In this document: one piece after another, positions 24,090 through 36,174 of the stretch
Layout: every line of letters begins with the position of its first letter
Numbering within the stretch: the stretch's first letter is position 1
Assembly (NCBI GenBank): GCA_023014365.1
Contig: JAEBUN010000010.1
Span: 1 to 64,000 of the forward strand
DNA: 64,000 nucleotides
DNA from: Lepiota brunneoincarnata
Lineage: Eukaryota > Basidiomycota > Agaricomycetes > Agaricales > Agaricaceae
Direction of reading: 5' to 3'
The notes under the pieces: model-generated
Told to the model about the DNA's origin: nothing
Databases searched by the model: none
Seen by the model: only the letters and a program-made list of their open reading frames with translations
Made by a program: the position numbers and the translations under genes

Positions 24090-26050
24090 TCACAGCATGC
24101 CTTTGACAAGCCATACAATGGCCTTTGTCGTGAAACGAACTCTCCGACTGCCGCCTTTCCAAGCCGATGCGTTTGTGCGTATGTTGTCAATTTCACATTG
24201 GAGTCGTTCCCGTAAACGCAAGGCATGATCGAGACCTCTGTCGAGGTCCCCGCTGCTTCCTTCACCGCGTGGGGAAGTATCCCCTTGCAGAACCATGTTG
24301 TGTTCCTCACCACCCTCAACAGGGGTGCTGACATGGCGAGAAGGTATCACCATGACAAACGAAAGCTCCGTGTCCAGGCGTGCTGAACGCGAGTTCAGGT
24401 TAGTCGACCCAAACAGCGTCAAGATTGGCAACGATCTCGAGGACGGTGAGAGCCAAATTCCTGAGTCACAATACTGATTATGGCAGATACGCGCTGGATG
24501 GGTTGATAACATACCTTTGGCATGGTACGTCCAGCCAGGTTTGTTCCATTCCGACAGCTGAATGCCTTTGAAGCTCCCCGTCACGGCCTCTCGCCACAGC
24601 CGACCGGCCCTGCGGACGGCACGCATAAAGCGTTTCTCAAAGTATGTGTATCCCTCCGGTATTCGACCAGATATCCCACTGGAACCGAAAAACCCATTGG
24701 CCTACATTCTATCGGTTATGCGGTTGACAAGGTGATAAGCATTGTAGTGTTACCTTGGGACCCGCAGCGACGATCCTACAGTCCACGTTCCGACTTTCCA
24801 GGATAAGCTTCTGATAGGGTTCAAACAGGCTAAAGTACCCGCTTGTCAAGTCGAAGAGGGGCCGCCTACGGGCCCCTTGCTTCGCAGCGGTATTCAGATG
24901 GCGGAATAGCCACCGTACGGTTGCCTCTTCCTCGTGAATACCAAACTGCCCAGCCTGAATGATCGGGAAAATCAACACCTGCTGGGCCTGCTTGAGACAA
25001 TCTACGCTTGTCTCGAGTTGTATTTTTGACGCTAGCGAGCGGGAGGACTGGAACGCCAATAGCGCATTTCTCGCTTTTTCTTGAATATGGTGCGGGTGCA
25101 CTTCCGAGTCGGACCACTGGAGGAGAAACTCGTCTCGGACGCATGAGTGGGGTGTTACTGCGTTAGCAGTCGCGAGGGGCAGTAAACGGAATGAAAACCC
25201 GGCGACAGCTTGAAGAAAGTCAAAGCAGTACTGAGCAAATAGTGGCTGGTCGTTGAAGTGTAGATATCGGTCTTGGCGATCTGTGAAGTAGGATTTATTG
25301 AGGTTGGCCCTACGAGGGCATCAACTTTTGAGCCCCGATGAACGTGGTATTGATAGAAAGCAACAAGAAGTAAAACTCACCCACTAATGATGACCTCGTT
25401 ATCAACACCGTAGATTTTGGGATGCCATGTCCCCCAGCCCTCGTTAAATCGCGGTGGAACAATCTTTGCCATCAAGCCGCGGAGGCTTGGGCTTCTAAAC
25501 ATAGAGGCTTGAACCCGAGAGGGATGTGCCTCCAACAGCGGAAGTAAGAGTTTCGCGGTTGAGGACGGCCCTGGACGTGTCGAGCGGTTGAAATCCAGTT
25601 GGAAAAAGACTCGCAGCGATGGCTTGGTCGCAAGTGCGTCCGCTATGGTGTCTAGCTGGCCCAAGATGTCAACAACACATTTCCATCCCAAGAGGGGGAC
25701 ACGGATAACCCACTAGGTCCGTCTCTTCCGACCCAATATACAGAGAAGACAGGAATATTCGGTGCTCTGCACGTCTAATCATTTCCTGGGGGGGCGGTAT
25801 AATTGAGTAGGGTAGTACAAGATACTTGCGGCCACCTTACCAGCAGCAAGGAATGGAATTCCGACGGCTGTTTCAATATTCGGATTTGCTGGGGAGGGAG
25901 GGAAAACACGGGCTGTTTCGCGATCATTTTGGACGTAAAATCCCGGATGGTCGGGTCGAGATGGACGGTAGATATTCTGCGTGGACATGGAATATTTTTT
26001 CCGGACCACAGAGCCCGGCGGAGGAGGACAGCCGAGGCAGGAAGCATCAT
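24090..26050 (-). CDS. PGS1: CDP-diacylglycerol--glycerol-3-phosphate 3-phosphatidyltransferase
   Basis: Mitochondrial phosphatidylglycerophosphate synthase, first committed step of cardiolipin synthesis (phospholipase-D superfamily type). Six exons: 25841-26050, 25710-25785, 25381-25651, 24754-25309, 24515-24701, 24090-24460; 1671 nt, 556 aa, frame intact. The start at 26050 gives a basic, acid-poor presequence (MMLPASAVLLRRALW). First HKD motif WHPKIYGVDNEVIISGANLN (~residues 165-185), family block ANGFFGSSGISGRIPEGY, second motif YHAKGIWLSPSS followed by LTLFGSTNLNSRSARLDTEL. The C-terminus ends in the usual basic helix. The second HKD lacks the canonical Asp, as is common in this family. 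Divergent from the small gene at 26493. Confidence 0.93.
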
Positions 26051-26492
26051 GGGCCGTTTACTTCCTGAAGTGGCCAATGATGTCGCGAGGCCTGTATTTG
26101 TCGCTATTTGGTAGTAGCCTTGTGGAATCAAAGAAGTCCGCCACAAAGATTCCAGACTCTGTCATGTTTTCCTTCATTCCAGCAACCAGAAAGTCTCTTA
26201 ATTCATATCGTCACATCGATGAAATTTTTGGCAATCACGAAACACCGATTTGATTCTTCGCGGGTTGCAATCAGACGCCAGCCGCACAACGTACCTGGTA
26301 GAGTCCATTACACGTGTGCTAGCTTCTCTTATGCTCATAACTATCCAGAGACTGTGTCTGACGGGGGGCGGAAATGAGCCTGGGATTGCACACCTCGTTT
26401 CAAGAAGACCCACCAGTACAAAGGTGGACAATCTGAGGACGGCATCCTTCAATTGAGAAACCTTGCATATCCACCGCCGCTGAACTGGAATC
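26051..26492. promoter_or_regulatory. shared upstream region of PGS1 and the small gene at 26493
   Basis: The two start codons face away from each other with 442 bases between them, so both promoters must lie here or overlap. No TATA element is evident. Confidence 0.45.
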
Positions 26493-27056
26493 ATGTCCAA
26501 TAGCTCCAACTCCAGGACCATCCGTCAATCGGAGGTAGATGAAGCAGCCGACTTTGTGGATCAATACTACCTAAGTGTCGAGAAGCCTGAGGCAGGAAGT
26601 ATTGAGTAGGTGCTAGCGTTATTCACATAACACATTTCCCCCCGTTACTAACTCCTCCGATCCAAATAGGGAGCAGGAGGACGTTGGTTTATACAGTTCA
26701 TATGGCCACCGTACACCCTGGCCCTGTATCAAGTCACCAACTGGAGCCATAGTGCTGTCCAACCCCAACTCAAACACATCGTTAGATATGCCATTTGATC
26801 AGGAGGTCCTTGCAAGAAAGCTCCGGAGCTATATAGAGTCGACCTTGTATGGCAGCAAACCCAATTCCGGACTGGATGCTATTGAACAAGCTGCCAGTCA
26901 CACTACGAAGGGCCGCAGCCCCTCGGTTGTCTCATCCGATGTCGAGTGTGGAGGTCGGTGTTCCTTGCCGAGCTTGTTGACACTAAGGTTTGACGCGTTC
27001 TCCTTTCAGGGCCCCCAAAAACCATAAGACCTAATGACAAGTTTCGCAAAAACTGA
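26493..27056 (+). CDS. small unknown protein, 147 aa
   Basis: Three exons, 26493-26605, 26670-26953, 27010-27056 (444 nt), with regular GT..AG introns of 64 and 56 bp. Not recognised. The product is hydrophilic, begins MSNSSNSRTIRQSEVDEA, carries an acidic middle, a Ser-rich stretch and a short basic end (RPNDKFRKN). No signal peptide or membrane segment. Support comes from intact frame across two well-formed introns and the divergent arrangement with PGS1. Confidence 0.6.
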
Positions 27057-28479
27057 AATCAATGAGGTGTGGAGGGAGCTGTTGTTGGTCATCGGCACTG
27101 CTTCCGGGAATATATAATATATATATACATACATACAGTAAAAAAAAAAAAAAAAGCCAACTCGACATTGTGCGCGCCTCTCAGTTGTATTTCTGACATT
27201 TACTCTACGGTCATAGCTTGGCGTCCGCGCTAGTTTCATAACTGAGTAATCCTCACCTCGTGATCACTGGCGGAAATGAAACTTTGTCATGTTGCGTCCC
27301 CATACATACTTGTTTCCAAACTCTCACAAGTCCAATGCGGGTAAGCCCACACACACTACGGGACATGTGTTAAACCTTGTCCGATACGTTACCGTTTTTA
27401 TCGCCATATTGAAGATACCACGAAAACATCCATGAATAGGGGGGGGGGGGACCCCCGTCGCCCTCGATCGTTTGTTGGGTTCTGATTGACGCATATGCGG
27501 GCACATTCTACAGGCTCCGGGGAATTTTTTTTTTTTCCTTCAGGGAAGTAGCTAAGTTATATGAAGGCGAAATCGAGCTGAAGCCGAAGCCGAGCGATCA
27601 GAAGAAAAAAAATTTTACTAACGAATCTCAAAAAAAAAAAAAAAGCCGCTTCCTTCAGGGGGTTTCCTGGCGTTTCACAAACATGGGGAATGACGAATTA
27701 AGAAATCAGGGATCATATTACTCCACAATCTTCCCTCTTCCCCGCTCCTCCTCCCGTCGTACTAGCAATGAACTAGCGTGGCCAGCGTAATCGGAACAAA
27801 GGAACTAGTGTCTGCGGTGCTGGATGTTTGCGAATATATTGCCAGCTCTTCTTGGAAGATCATGTCAAAAAAAAAAAACGATCCCTTAGCGTGAGTTCCC
27901 ACCGGCTGAATTGGCTGGTCAGGTCCTCCATCTAAATCGTACCTGGCCAGATCTGCGAGGATGGGTGGGGGGCTGGGGGGGGGAGGGAAGGGAGAATCTT
28001 TCCCGTCCTCAAAAAAAGGTGTTGTCGCGTGCCCAGACGACACCTGCTTTTTCGGCTCTGCTTTCCTGTGTACGAAGTATTTGCAAAAACAAAAAACAAA
28101 AAACAAAAAAAAAGTAAACTTGTCAGGGTCGCGAGTTAGCTAGAACCCAATGTCCACCCGCTCCTGATTCGCACAAGACTCATCTTAGAAATAATTCAGT
28201 GAAAAACTGCTTGTGAACCATACTGTTCTATTGGTCTGCCACCCGCAGCACACAAATTACTTGTCACAAATGCTGTAAAACTAACGAAGCCATTACTTCG
28301 ATTGGTATGTTAAGACGTAAAACGAGGACGAAGCGGGAACAACAACAAGTACTACAGACAAGCGAGAGTTATTTGAAATTATGGGCGATTTGAAAATCAT
28401 ATATGTTTTCTGATAGATAACTAATGCCGTTCAAATTGAGGGAGATTGAGGGAGGGGGGAAGAACGCCAAGGGTGTCGT
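27057..28479. other. 1.4 kb intergenic with many homopolymer tracts
   Basis: Contains A runs near 27140 and 27630, a 12-base G run at 27439-27450, T run near 27525, and an AAAAAAC-type repeat at about 28083-28112. No gene seen. It lies between the 3' ends of two convergent genes. Confidence 0.5.
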
Positions 28480-29216
28480 TTACCAGCCCCATCCATGCCA
28501 CCAGTCGCGAAACTTCTGGAGTCCCCACTTAACCCCGAACAAGACCCCTGTCAGCGAGAGGAACGATGCGAAGAATATGGTCGGGCCGAACAACGCAGTG
28601 GCCATGAGCAATTCGAATAGCTCGCCATGGATGGTAAGAGATGGCATAGTAAGCCGCATGACCAGCATACCGATCAACACGACGAGTGTGGTTTGGTTAA
28701 TCTCGCGAACAAGCAGAACGGTAATCTTCTCTTGTAGAGCTCGGTCCAATTGAAGTCCCTTCTTCCTCCTATTGTATTCTTCTTCTTCCGTCAAAGGCTC
28801 GGGTTCGACGACGGGAGTGCGCACATCATAGATGAAGTGGGGAATGACAAAGCTAAAACCTCCAATGCAAGCCAGTCTGATGACGTTCGAGACCGGGAAA
28901 TCATCCAGATAACCGTAGTAACGGAGTGGTGCTTGACCCAGTAAGATGAAGGCGACGAATTTGGTGGGGGTCGAGACGCAGGTGACAATGAATAACCAGA
29001 TGATTTTGGCGTTGGCATAAATCCAGGACAGACTGAGCTGAAAAACGATGAAACAGGCTACCGCTGCCGCAGAGAAGTACACCTTTGACTGATGGTCAGC
29101 GATTGCAGTAGGACGAAACAAGGGTTGGGGGGTGGTACCATCGTCATGCCTCTATCCGCAGGTGACGACACAGTATCACAGATATAAGAATCGAGGAGGT
29201 CCTTGGACTCGTTCAT
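28480..29216 (-). CDS. multipass membrane protein, unknown family
   Basis: Two exons, 29139-29216 and 28480-29082 (681 nt, 226 aa). The intron follows ATGACGATG|GTACC and ends CAAAG. At least four to five hydrophobic spans are visible: VYFSAAAVACFIVFQLSLSW, AKIIWLFIVTCVSTPTKFVA, VIRLACIGGFSFVIPHFIY, TTLVVLIGMLVMRL and ALFGPTIFFASFLSLTGVLF, with an acidic/basic cytosolic loop (PLTEEEEYNRRKKG) in the middle. I do not recognise the family. The C-terminus is Trp-rich (DWWHGWGW). Confidence 0.7.
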
Positions 29217-30834
29217 GGTGAAGGGCGAAGGAGGAAGTAATATGAAAAGAAGTTTTTTTTGGGAAAGTGGGACCCATGCGCCGAGTCTTTTATAGGGCCA
29301 ACTGGTTTCAAGGTACGAAAATAGATTTGACAAATCTCGAGGCGTGGCTTGAGGCTAATGCGCCTAGCAGATCTGTGCTACGATCGGATTGAATTGCAAT
29401 TGGGATCAACGGAAATCCTGTCGTCCATTGTATGCCCTGTTTGGTTTGGAGCGCCCGGTTCTTGGATTGCATGTATTCAGTATATCCGCTGATGATTTGC
29501 GCTAGTCCTGGCTACCCGAATGGCGACACACAGCATTAGAAAAGGGATAGATTGAGGACACGATCAGTTACTAACGTTCTCTGGCCGTTACTGGCAACCT
29601 TTCGCCGATAAGTCCCTCCCTCGCAGTTGTATTGACAGTTTTCGGTTCCCGCTGTCCTTCAAAGCGTTCACGACGACCACAAGGGAAAGCTACCCAAGCT
29701 AGTTGATAATTTGTAGTCAGGGCATGAGGCCAGCCCTCTGCAGGTGACATGTCTACTCCCGAGTTGCAGATTGTGTCTCGATTTGAAGGGTTTGCAGGCG
29801 GCCCTTGCTTAGTCGGTTTCTGTGAGAACCAGTGTTCTCATTTGACCTGGGTGACAGGCTGTTCGGGGGTGGCTACTGTCATCATCGCTGACGCAGAGTT
29901 GCGCTGTTTGAAAACTCGCATTTGCGGCGCGTTTGCTCAGCGAAGGGGCCCCTCCCCGACTCGCATCTCTCCCATTCCAAACCTAGCCGCGGAGCAATCC
30001 GACCCAATCAAACACTGGTTCGGGCGTGGAGCGTTCGATACAGCCATACATACTCGTCCCTAACCCTTCAGTCATTCGCTTTTAGCCAAATTTGTGCGTT
30101 ACCATCGTGATTGGACACAGGCCGACCCTCGAACTGTGATATCAAGTTGAGCAGGTCAGGTTCGCAAATTGAAGAATGCTCTTCATGACGTCTCAGAAAA
30201 TTGTTCCTTTAGGCACGAGTCCTGGGAAGACGCCTCGTTGTGGAACCTGTGATCATCCCAAGATAATCACTAAGCCTCTTATGAGACATCGTTGACGTTT
30301 TTTCCGACGAGCGTTCAATCGAACCTGCCAGCTGACTCAATTTGTTGCCCAAAACCATAACGCCATTCAGTGGAAGAGCAGCTCATACATCCAAATTGAT
30401 CAGTGTTCGCGGAGCAGAGGAAGGGGACATAAGCTGTGCCAAACGTCAAGCATTCCTTCTTGTTTACAACAAATTCAATAGACCAATAATTTCCTGAATA
30501 AAAAATGTGCTGGGGTGCCTGGCCCCCCACCGTTGCTGGTGGTGGCTGGCAGGTTCCAGGCCCCAATGTTTATGGGCGTCATGACGAGCTCACGGTCCGA
30601 ATCTCTAGATGCGAAGAGAACTCCAGGACCGAATAAATATGCGACTGCGGAACAGCAGCATTTAAGCAAACAACGGTGCCGTGGCGGTTTACCAACATAT
30701 TGAAGAAGCTTTATGGGGTTCCTGATCAAACAGGTAATCTCTTATGACGATGACAGCTGTTATCTGGGGTGGATGAAACCTGAAGCACTGACATTGACAA
30801 CGTCAGTGCTGACCTAGTTGGAAAGTTGAACGTT
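29217..30834. other. 1.6 kb without a supported gene; hairpin at right end
   Basis: An open frame of 104 codons at 29749-30063 (+) has no motif and no splice partners, so I do not call it. The right end contains the inverted repeat described separately. Confidence 0.4.
30784..30810. repeat. perfect 9-bp inverted repeat with 9-base spacer
   Basis: AGCACTGAC at 30784-30792 and its exact complement GTCAGTGCT at 30802-30810 flank ATTGACAAC. In RNA this makes a 9-bp stem with a 9-nt loop, 25 bases beyond the unspliced COQ4 stop codon, so it would sit in the 3' UTR or, if the optional intron is removed, inside that intron. Confidence 0.75.
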
Positions 30835-31871
30835 TCAAAAAGGTTTGTATGCTTGGAAAAAAAAAAACATCGGCCCACCTGGTTCGGATGCGGAAACTTT
30901 TCGTTGTCTTTGGGCAGCAGCGGCCTTGGCTTCGCTGAGAGGTTTGCTCCATCGAGCCTCGGGCGGATCCCATATGCCAAATTCCTTCTTCATGTCTTCG
31001 ACGTTCTGATCCCATCGTTTCTCCCAATATACGGTAATTAGACTCTTCGCGGTCCCACCACATCTCAGTGCCCAAGGTACAAATTCTGAGAATAGTCGTT
31101 CCCTCTTCTTAGCTGTCAAGCGTAAGGGACCGAAAGTGGCAGAGATAGCGGTCATCGGAAGGCCAAGGTTGGCGAACTCGAAAAACTTGAGCGCTAGTTC
31201 CGACTCAACATTGACGGGAAGGTTGCAAATGCAGTGATAAAAATCATGGCATTCTCGGTATCGCTGCATGACATAGGCCAGCTCCGGATCGTCGATGTAA
31301 TGGACCTGGATATTAATTTCAACACTAGTGTAACTGTTGGGATGCGAGACATACGGGCTCTCGGGTATCTGGGGTAACCCCGCAACGCTCTAGCCACGTC
31401 ACATAAGCACGACCGAAGGTACCCTCTGGGTGCTGCGCTAGCTCATCCATATCAACGGTGTGAGAGTTGACTCGCGGCCGGTCCTTCAGAACCCTGCGTC
31501 CCTCGGAATCCTCAAGCATAATGTCCCTCAAACGTGGCAGGCTGGACCCGGCCGTAGTCTCGCCGAGAGCAGCGATCATGTCTGGGAACAAGCGTCAGAG
31601 CCATCGTTACATTCAGGGCATGGGTACTGTAATCACCTCCCCGTCGTGGGTCTGCAAGCGACATTACAGCAGAGCCTACAGCAAGAAACGCGTTCTCGAA
31701 CCAATTCAGAGGGATATGGCCTTCATATGCTGGCTTCGTGTTGATTTCATGTCTCGGGTTGAAGAAACGGCTCGTTCTGCCCCGATTTGCGAGGGTCCAT
31801 GCCAAAGAGGGAGACCATGGGCGCGACAGCAGCCGCGTCCTAGTGCTGGATTGTATGGCAAGGCGCCGCAT
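30835..31871 (-). CDS. COQ4: ubiquinone biosynthesis protein Coq4
   Basis: Mitochondrial matrix protein of the CoQ synthome, required for coenzyme Q assembly and implicated in oxidative decarboxylation of the ring. Three exons: 31637-31871, 31355-31581, 30835-31305 (933 nt, 310 aa). The N-terminus is basic and acid-poor (MRRLAIQSSTRTRLLSRPW), a mitochondrial presequence. Conserved blocks: GHIPLNWFENAFLAVGSA, MSLADPRRGDMIAALGETT, and the metal motif HDxxH(x11)E seen as HDFYH...E in exon 3, then EFANLGLPMTA. The last residues after KVSASEP are low-complexity and a further intron (donor GTGGGC after the G of CCAG; acceptors near 30815 or 30770) may replace them with a different short C-terminus. 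Divergent from the zinc-finger gene at 32268. Confidence 0.93.
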
Positions 31872-32267
31872 ACTATAGATCGTATTCGTGGGGTGTGTCA
31901 AGGGTAGATTTATTAATGTTGTGCGCTCACCCAAACGTCGTCCGTTTGGACCGGAGCCGGCACCTGCCGTTCCCCCCCCCCCCGTCCCATGACCTTCCAG
32001 AAGCACAACTTGGCTCGCAGCTTGGACTCCTTGTCGCTGGAGGAATACTTGGCTCGGCACTGGCCTTGGAATGTTGATAACTCGCTATTGCTATCGGCTT
32101 ACATGGACCAGGGAACGCCTTCAGCATACTGGAAACATGTTAGAGACTCCCATCACTGCGGAACACGATTGAGGATTCAGACCAACATATAAAAGCTGCA
32201 TCATTCAGCAGTTGAACCTGGATTCCCTCCAACATTTCTTCCCCGCACTCAACATCTTCTAACCGGA
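31872..32267. promoter_or_regulatory. shared upstream region of COQ4 and the zinc-finger gene
   Basis: Head-to-head start codons 396 bases apart. Contains a 12-base C run at 31972-31983. No specific site recognised. Confidence 0.4.
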
Positions 32268-33233
32268 ATGGCTGCTCAGACTTTCGTCCGGGACATCGTC
32301 CAACACTCCGCTTCTGGATTCCCCTCTCTTGTTGAAAAGCCATCCCGTAATACCAAACGGCATGCAATATACATTCCTGAAAGCTTCTTTGAAAAGGCCC
32401 GTCAGGCCATCGCTGAAGCTGAAGCCGAGGCGGCGAGCACCTGGGAATTTTCTGCCCCAATTTCACCGTCGACGGAGAGCTGCTCGGATAGTTCCTCGAG
32501 TGCGGCGAGCAGCCCTGCACAAGAAATTGTGATTCGGTATCGGGCGGGCATGCCGTTCCAGCTTGACAGCAGTGAAACGCAATCGGAACTGTCTGATGAT
32601 GATGAAGAGAGCGAAGAGGAGAGTTCATTAACTTTCCACACCCCAGTAGAGAGCCCCAAGGATTTCCAGCAATCATCTATTGAAACGCGGGTTAATGTGG
32701 TTGAGAACACGGAGATCAAGTTCATTTACCGACAATCGCGTCACCAGGGCTTGCAAAAAACAGTAAGTCGGCCGACCCCCGACCCCAATATCTGGTACAT
32801 TGGCTCACGTTTATTTCACGTAAAACAAGCGTGAAGAGGCTTTCCAAGTTATGCAGACACACGGTCTTCTGGAGGCCGACTCGATTACTTGCCAGCGATC
32901 GGGGTGTTCAGACACACTACGGAGCGCGAGCGATCTCATGTTCCACCTCCACATACATGACATACACGACAGGTAAGTTTATTTCGATCTTTGGCTGGCG
33001 GCTCTATCCTAACCCCGAAAGCAGTCTTGCCTCCTGTTCCCGCTGCCACCATTTGTATGAAAACCAACGGGATCTTAGTGTGCACCAGTGCACGGGGAGG
33101 CGCGTTCAGTTCTTCGTTGCACCTCTAAAATGTACGTGTTTTCATTGGTTTGGCAACATGGGGCTTAGCAGTGTCACCTCCTGAAGCGATCTTGACGCGC
33201 TTGCTCTCCAAGCTCACCCACCACCACAAGTGA
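32268..33233 (+). CDS. C2H2-type zinc-finger-like protein
   Basis: Four exons: 32268-32762, 32830-32972, 33025-33131, 33172-33233 (807 nt, 268 aa, intact). The first exon encodes a Ser/Glu/Asp-rich disordered region (a run of acidic residues near residue 110). Exons 2-3 encode Cys/His clusters: CQRSGCSD...FHLHIHD, and CSRCHHLYENQRDLSVHQC, which resemble a degenerate C2H2 finger pair. A short Lys/His tail follows. Likely nuclear and DNA- or protein-binding; role unknown. The single-exon reading to a stop at 32834 would remove the Cys/His clusters and is less likely. Confidence 0.65.
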
Positions 33234-33887
33234 TTCATCTCGCACCATGATCCTACGCATTTCCCCCCTTCTGGCGTCAACACTGTGACTACATGCATCC
33301 CCATTGAACAAGCCTCCCTCATTGTACCAAATAACTCCACACCGCATAGACAGCATACCCACCCTGCATCATAAACATCTGGACCCTCATCTTGTATCAT
33401 TAACTTCTCATGCATCTCATTCATCCCTTCGGTTCCCATTGCACCCGCTACCTCTTTGGACGGCACTTCTTGCATTTCGATTTCGACAGAGATATTGTAC
33501 TCTTGCTATGGCTTCCGTCATAGCCACTTACCGAGTGTCTTTACAACATCAATAAAATACAATCTGCTAACGGCATAAACCCGTTAATTACGCCCATAAT
33601 CCCCCCTCCCCCCTTGAATGAAATGCATATTGGTATTGTTAAGCATTCTTCCGTTCTTCCACGTGAAGTGCGCACAGTTTCCGGTTTCATTTTATCAAAC
33701 ACTACATTTTTTATTTATTTATCCGACACCCCCTGTATTACATTGAAGCGTGCGTCATGAGAACGTAACCCACTACTATTATTCCACCCCTCAACCCCCT
33801 CCCTCCCGCGCGCGTGCAAAACACCGACAATCGTGGAACTACAACTTGACACAGGACAAAGGCACAAGGAGACGCCGATCTTTTCAA
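33234..33887. other. convergent intergenic region
   Basis: Low-complexity pyrimidine-rich sequence between two gene ends; no gene seen. Confidence 0.4.
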
Positions 33888-35102
33888 TCAATTCAGGCTC
33901 CCTACCGGGCTCCACCCTTCATCATCATCATCATCATCAAAACGTTTCGTTAGAGATTCTTCCCGGCAAGTCCTAGAGCAGAAATAGTCCGCGTCATTCT
34001 GCGGAAGGACGAGGCACATGATACAGGGCGATATGAGACCGGAAGTGACAGCTTCCCTGTAATAACGCAGGCACATAGCGTAAGAATGGAGATAGACACC
34101 CAGTCAGCAAAAATAAAAATAAAAGTTTTTGAAGGGCAAAAGGAAGGAACGTACTCGCGATGCCTCAACGAGCAATAATCACTAACCCTCAATCCCTTTT
34201 CGTCAACATGGACAGGCTGCTTGCAGCCAGGGATAAGGCACCTAAGATCATCGGTAACCGGTTTGGTGCTAATATTAAGTGGTGGTTGAGTACTACGGGT
34301 TCCGCGCGAGGAAGGTGCCGAAGGAGTACCGTTAGTCCCGTGAGCAGACGCAGCGACGGGGGCTTGACCGGCAGCCGTGTTTGAATTACCAAGGTTGAGG
34401 AAGGGGTTGTTAGAGGATTGGTGGGGTGGGATAACTTGAGGCGTCAGACCCGGCTGGGTAGTGTGTGAGTGTTGGCCATTGCCTGCGGTGCCGGCTGGCC
34501 TAGAGGACCCTTGTCCCTGGACGGTGGCTAATAATGCCTGGACCTGGGGAATGTGTTGAACGACGATTTCTATGTTTGGAAAGTTTGGTCAATGGAATGT
34601 CGGATACAATGTTCCTGGATAGGGACGTGTACACGCACTCGCGATCTGAAGGGGATCGATACTGTTACTCGCAGTTGGTTGCTGGTGGCTGTTGGCCTTC
34701 TTTGTGACGCCGTTGTTGGTGTTGGCGTTGTTGCTGCGAGGCTTTGTGCCGCTCGCATTTGCCATGGACGCGCAGTTCTTTCCGCAATAATCGAAATTTT
34801 GGAATTTCGGTTTCTTGTGACAATTCTGTGGTAATGCGTGTCAGGCTTTGGGGGCACGGGAGGGGAGGACAACGATAACAAAGTGCTACTGACGTTGCAG
34901 AGGGTGGCCGCTTGGGCGGCACACGTCTTGGAGCAGTACTGGTGGTTCGAGAACTTGGGCTTCTGATGGCAATACTATAAAGTCCTCGAACTGAGGCGCC
35001 GGTGAAATGGAGACAGTGATTGACGCTTACGTCGCAAAGCTGGGCGGCCTGAAGAACTTGGTTGGTTTGGGGAGCTTGGTTGACTGGGGCACGAGTAGCC
35101 AT
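33888..35102 (-). CDS. zinc-knuckle repeat protein related to the PARP-like proteins, catalytic domain absent
   Basis: Five exons: 35031-35102, 34894-34974, 34639-34825, 34155-34569, 33888-34056 (924 nt, 307 aa, intact). Four Cys-rich modules occur in order: CDYCHQKPKFSNHQYCSKTC, NCHKKPKFQNFDYCGKNC, CLIPGCKQPV...DYCSLRH, and CIMCLVLPQNDADYFCSRTC. The same four types in the same order precede the catalytic domain of the PARP-like gene at 40522. A long Ser/Thr/Pro/Gln/Asn-rich linker separates modules 2 and 3, and the protein stops after module 4 and a run of five Asp, exactly where the relative continues into the ADP-ribosyltransferase domain. It could be an adaptor or competitor of the PARP-like enzymes (inference). 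Each module probably binds one zinc ion. Confidence 0.75.
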
Positions 35103-36174
35103 GATGGAATCGATGGAGATGAGTGAATAGCAATCCTGCAAACAATCATACTTATATTATTTGCTTCAGCGAAGCACATGAGCCTTGCGGACGCGTTTGA
35201 TCAACAACTGGCACGTTGCGCATTAGAGTCATCACACCGCGAGGAGGTGAGACAAGGGACACGTGTTGGCAGGCTGGTAGTGGTGGGTCGGAACAAAAGT
35301 GAACAAACAACGAGGCAAGCGGTGTAGCAACGCCCACGAGAGGCCGGCGTCAGAGTGTGCTTTGTGTAACACCATCCCGGACCATAGGGCCACAGCACAG
35401 TGAGGCGCTCCGACATGGATCATGTTAAGTGCTATTCGCTTTTAGCATGGTCGAAGCGTATTCGTGCTATTTGGAAGTAAGTAGGTGGTTGTGTCCACTG
35501 ACATGGGGACGTTATTGGCAGGCTATGTGACTGCAAACCATGGGTCAACGCGAGATAATACAGCCGTGTTAGCAGTGTCACCACGTTGGACGATCAGTGC
35601 GGGAGGGTGAAGGGCGTCACAAAACGACCACATACAGTATCGGGCTGCCCCTAGGCGCTTCGGAACTTCCCTGCAGGAAAACGTTGCCAAACATCCCAAC
35701 AACTATGAAGGAGTCTTGCACTGGACACCACTGACTTTGACTGCCTCGATCACAGTGTTGATCTCATTTCGTCGACCTTACAGGTCGTGGCAAGCTTGTT
35801 CTCTTGGGATAGCAGGACAAAGATGAATTATACTGGCAATATACTGCCACAGGGAAATAATACCGACTGCTTATAACTGATGTTCTGAGCCTTATATTAT
35901 CACTTCGGGTTGGCATGCATGTTATCAGCTTGCTATGCTTACATCAATACACCAAGTAATTAACTTGGTCAAATTATGCTGTATATTTCTTTTGATTTTC
36001 TTGGGTTTATGCTCCAATCTAAGAATAACGTTCTATTTTTAACTCAAGCTTCTCGTTGGAGCCCTCTTTGTGTGCCTCTTTTGAACAAAATTTTGCCACA
36101 AAATTATACATATTACACTCCTATGTGCTAGGAAATCCTAAACATCTGGATGCTAACAAAGCCCAGTAGAGGTG
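35103..36174. other. 1.1 kb intergenic, AT-rich right half
   Basis: No gene. The part from ~35880 to 36120 is noticeably AT-rich and is probably 3' flank of the NADAR gene; the left part is the promoter of the zinc-knuckle gene. Confidence 0.45.

Noticed and set aside
24866..25144. 92-codon minus-strand frame overlapping PGS1
   Set aside because: Alternative frame of PGS1 exon 4, which is continuous and matches the family throughout.
29749..30063. 104-codon open frame on the plus strand
   Set aside because: No motif, no splice partner, and no coding character beyond being open.
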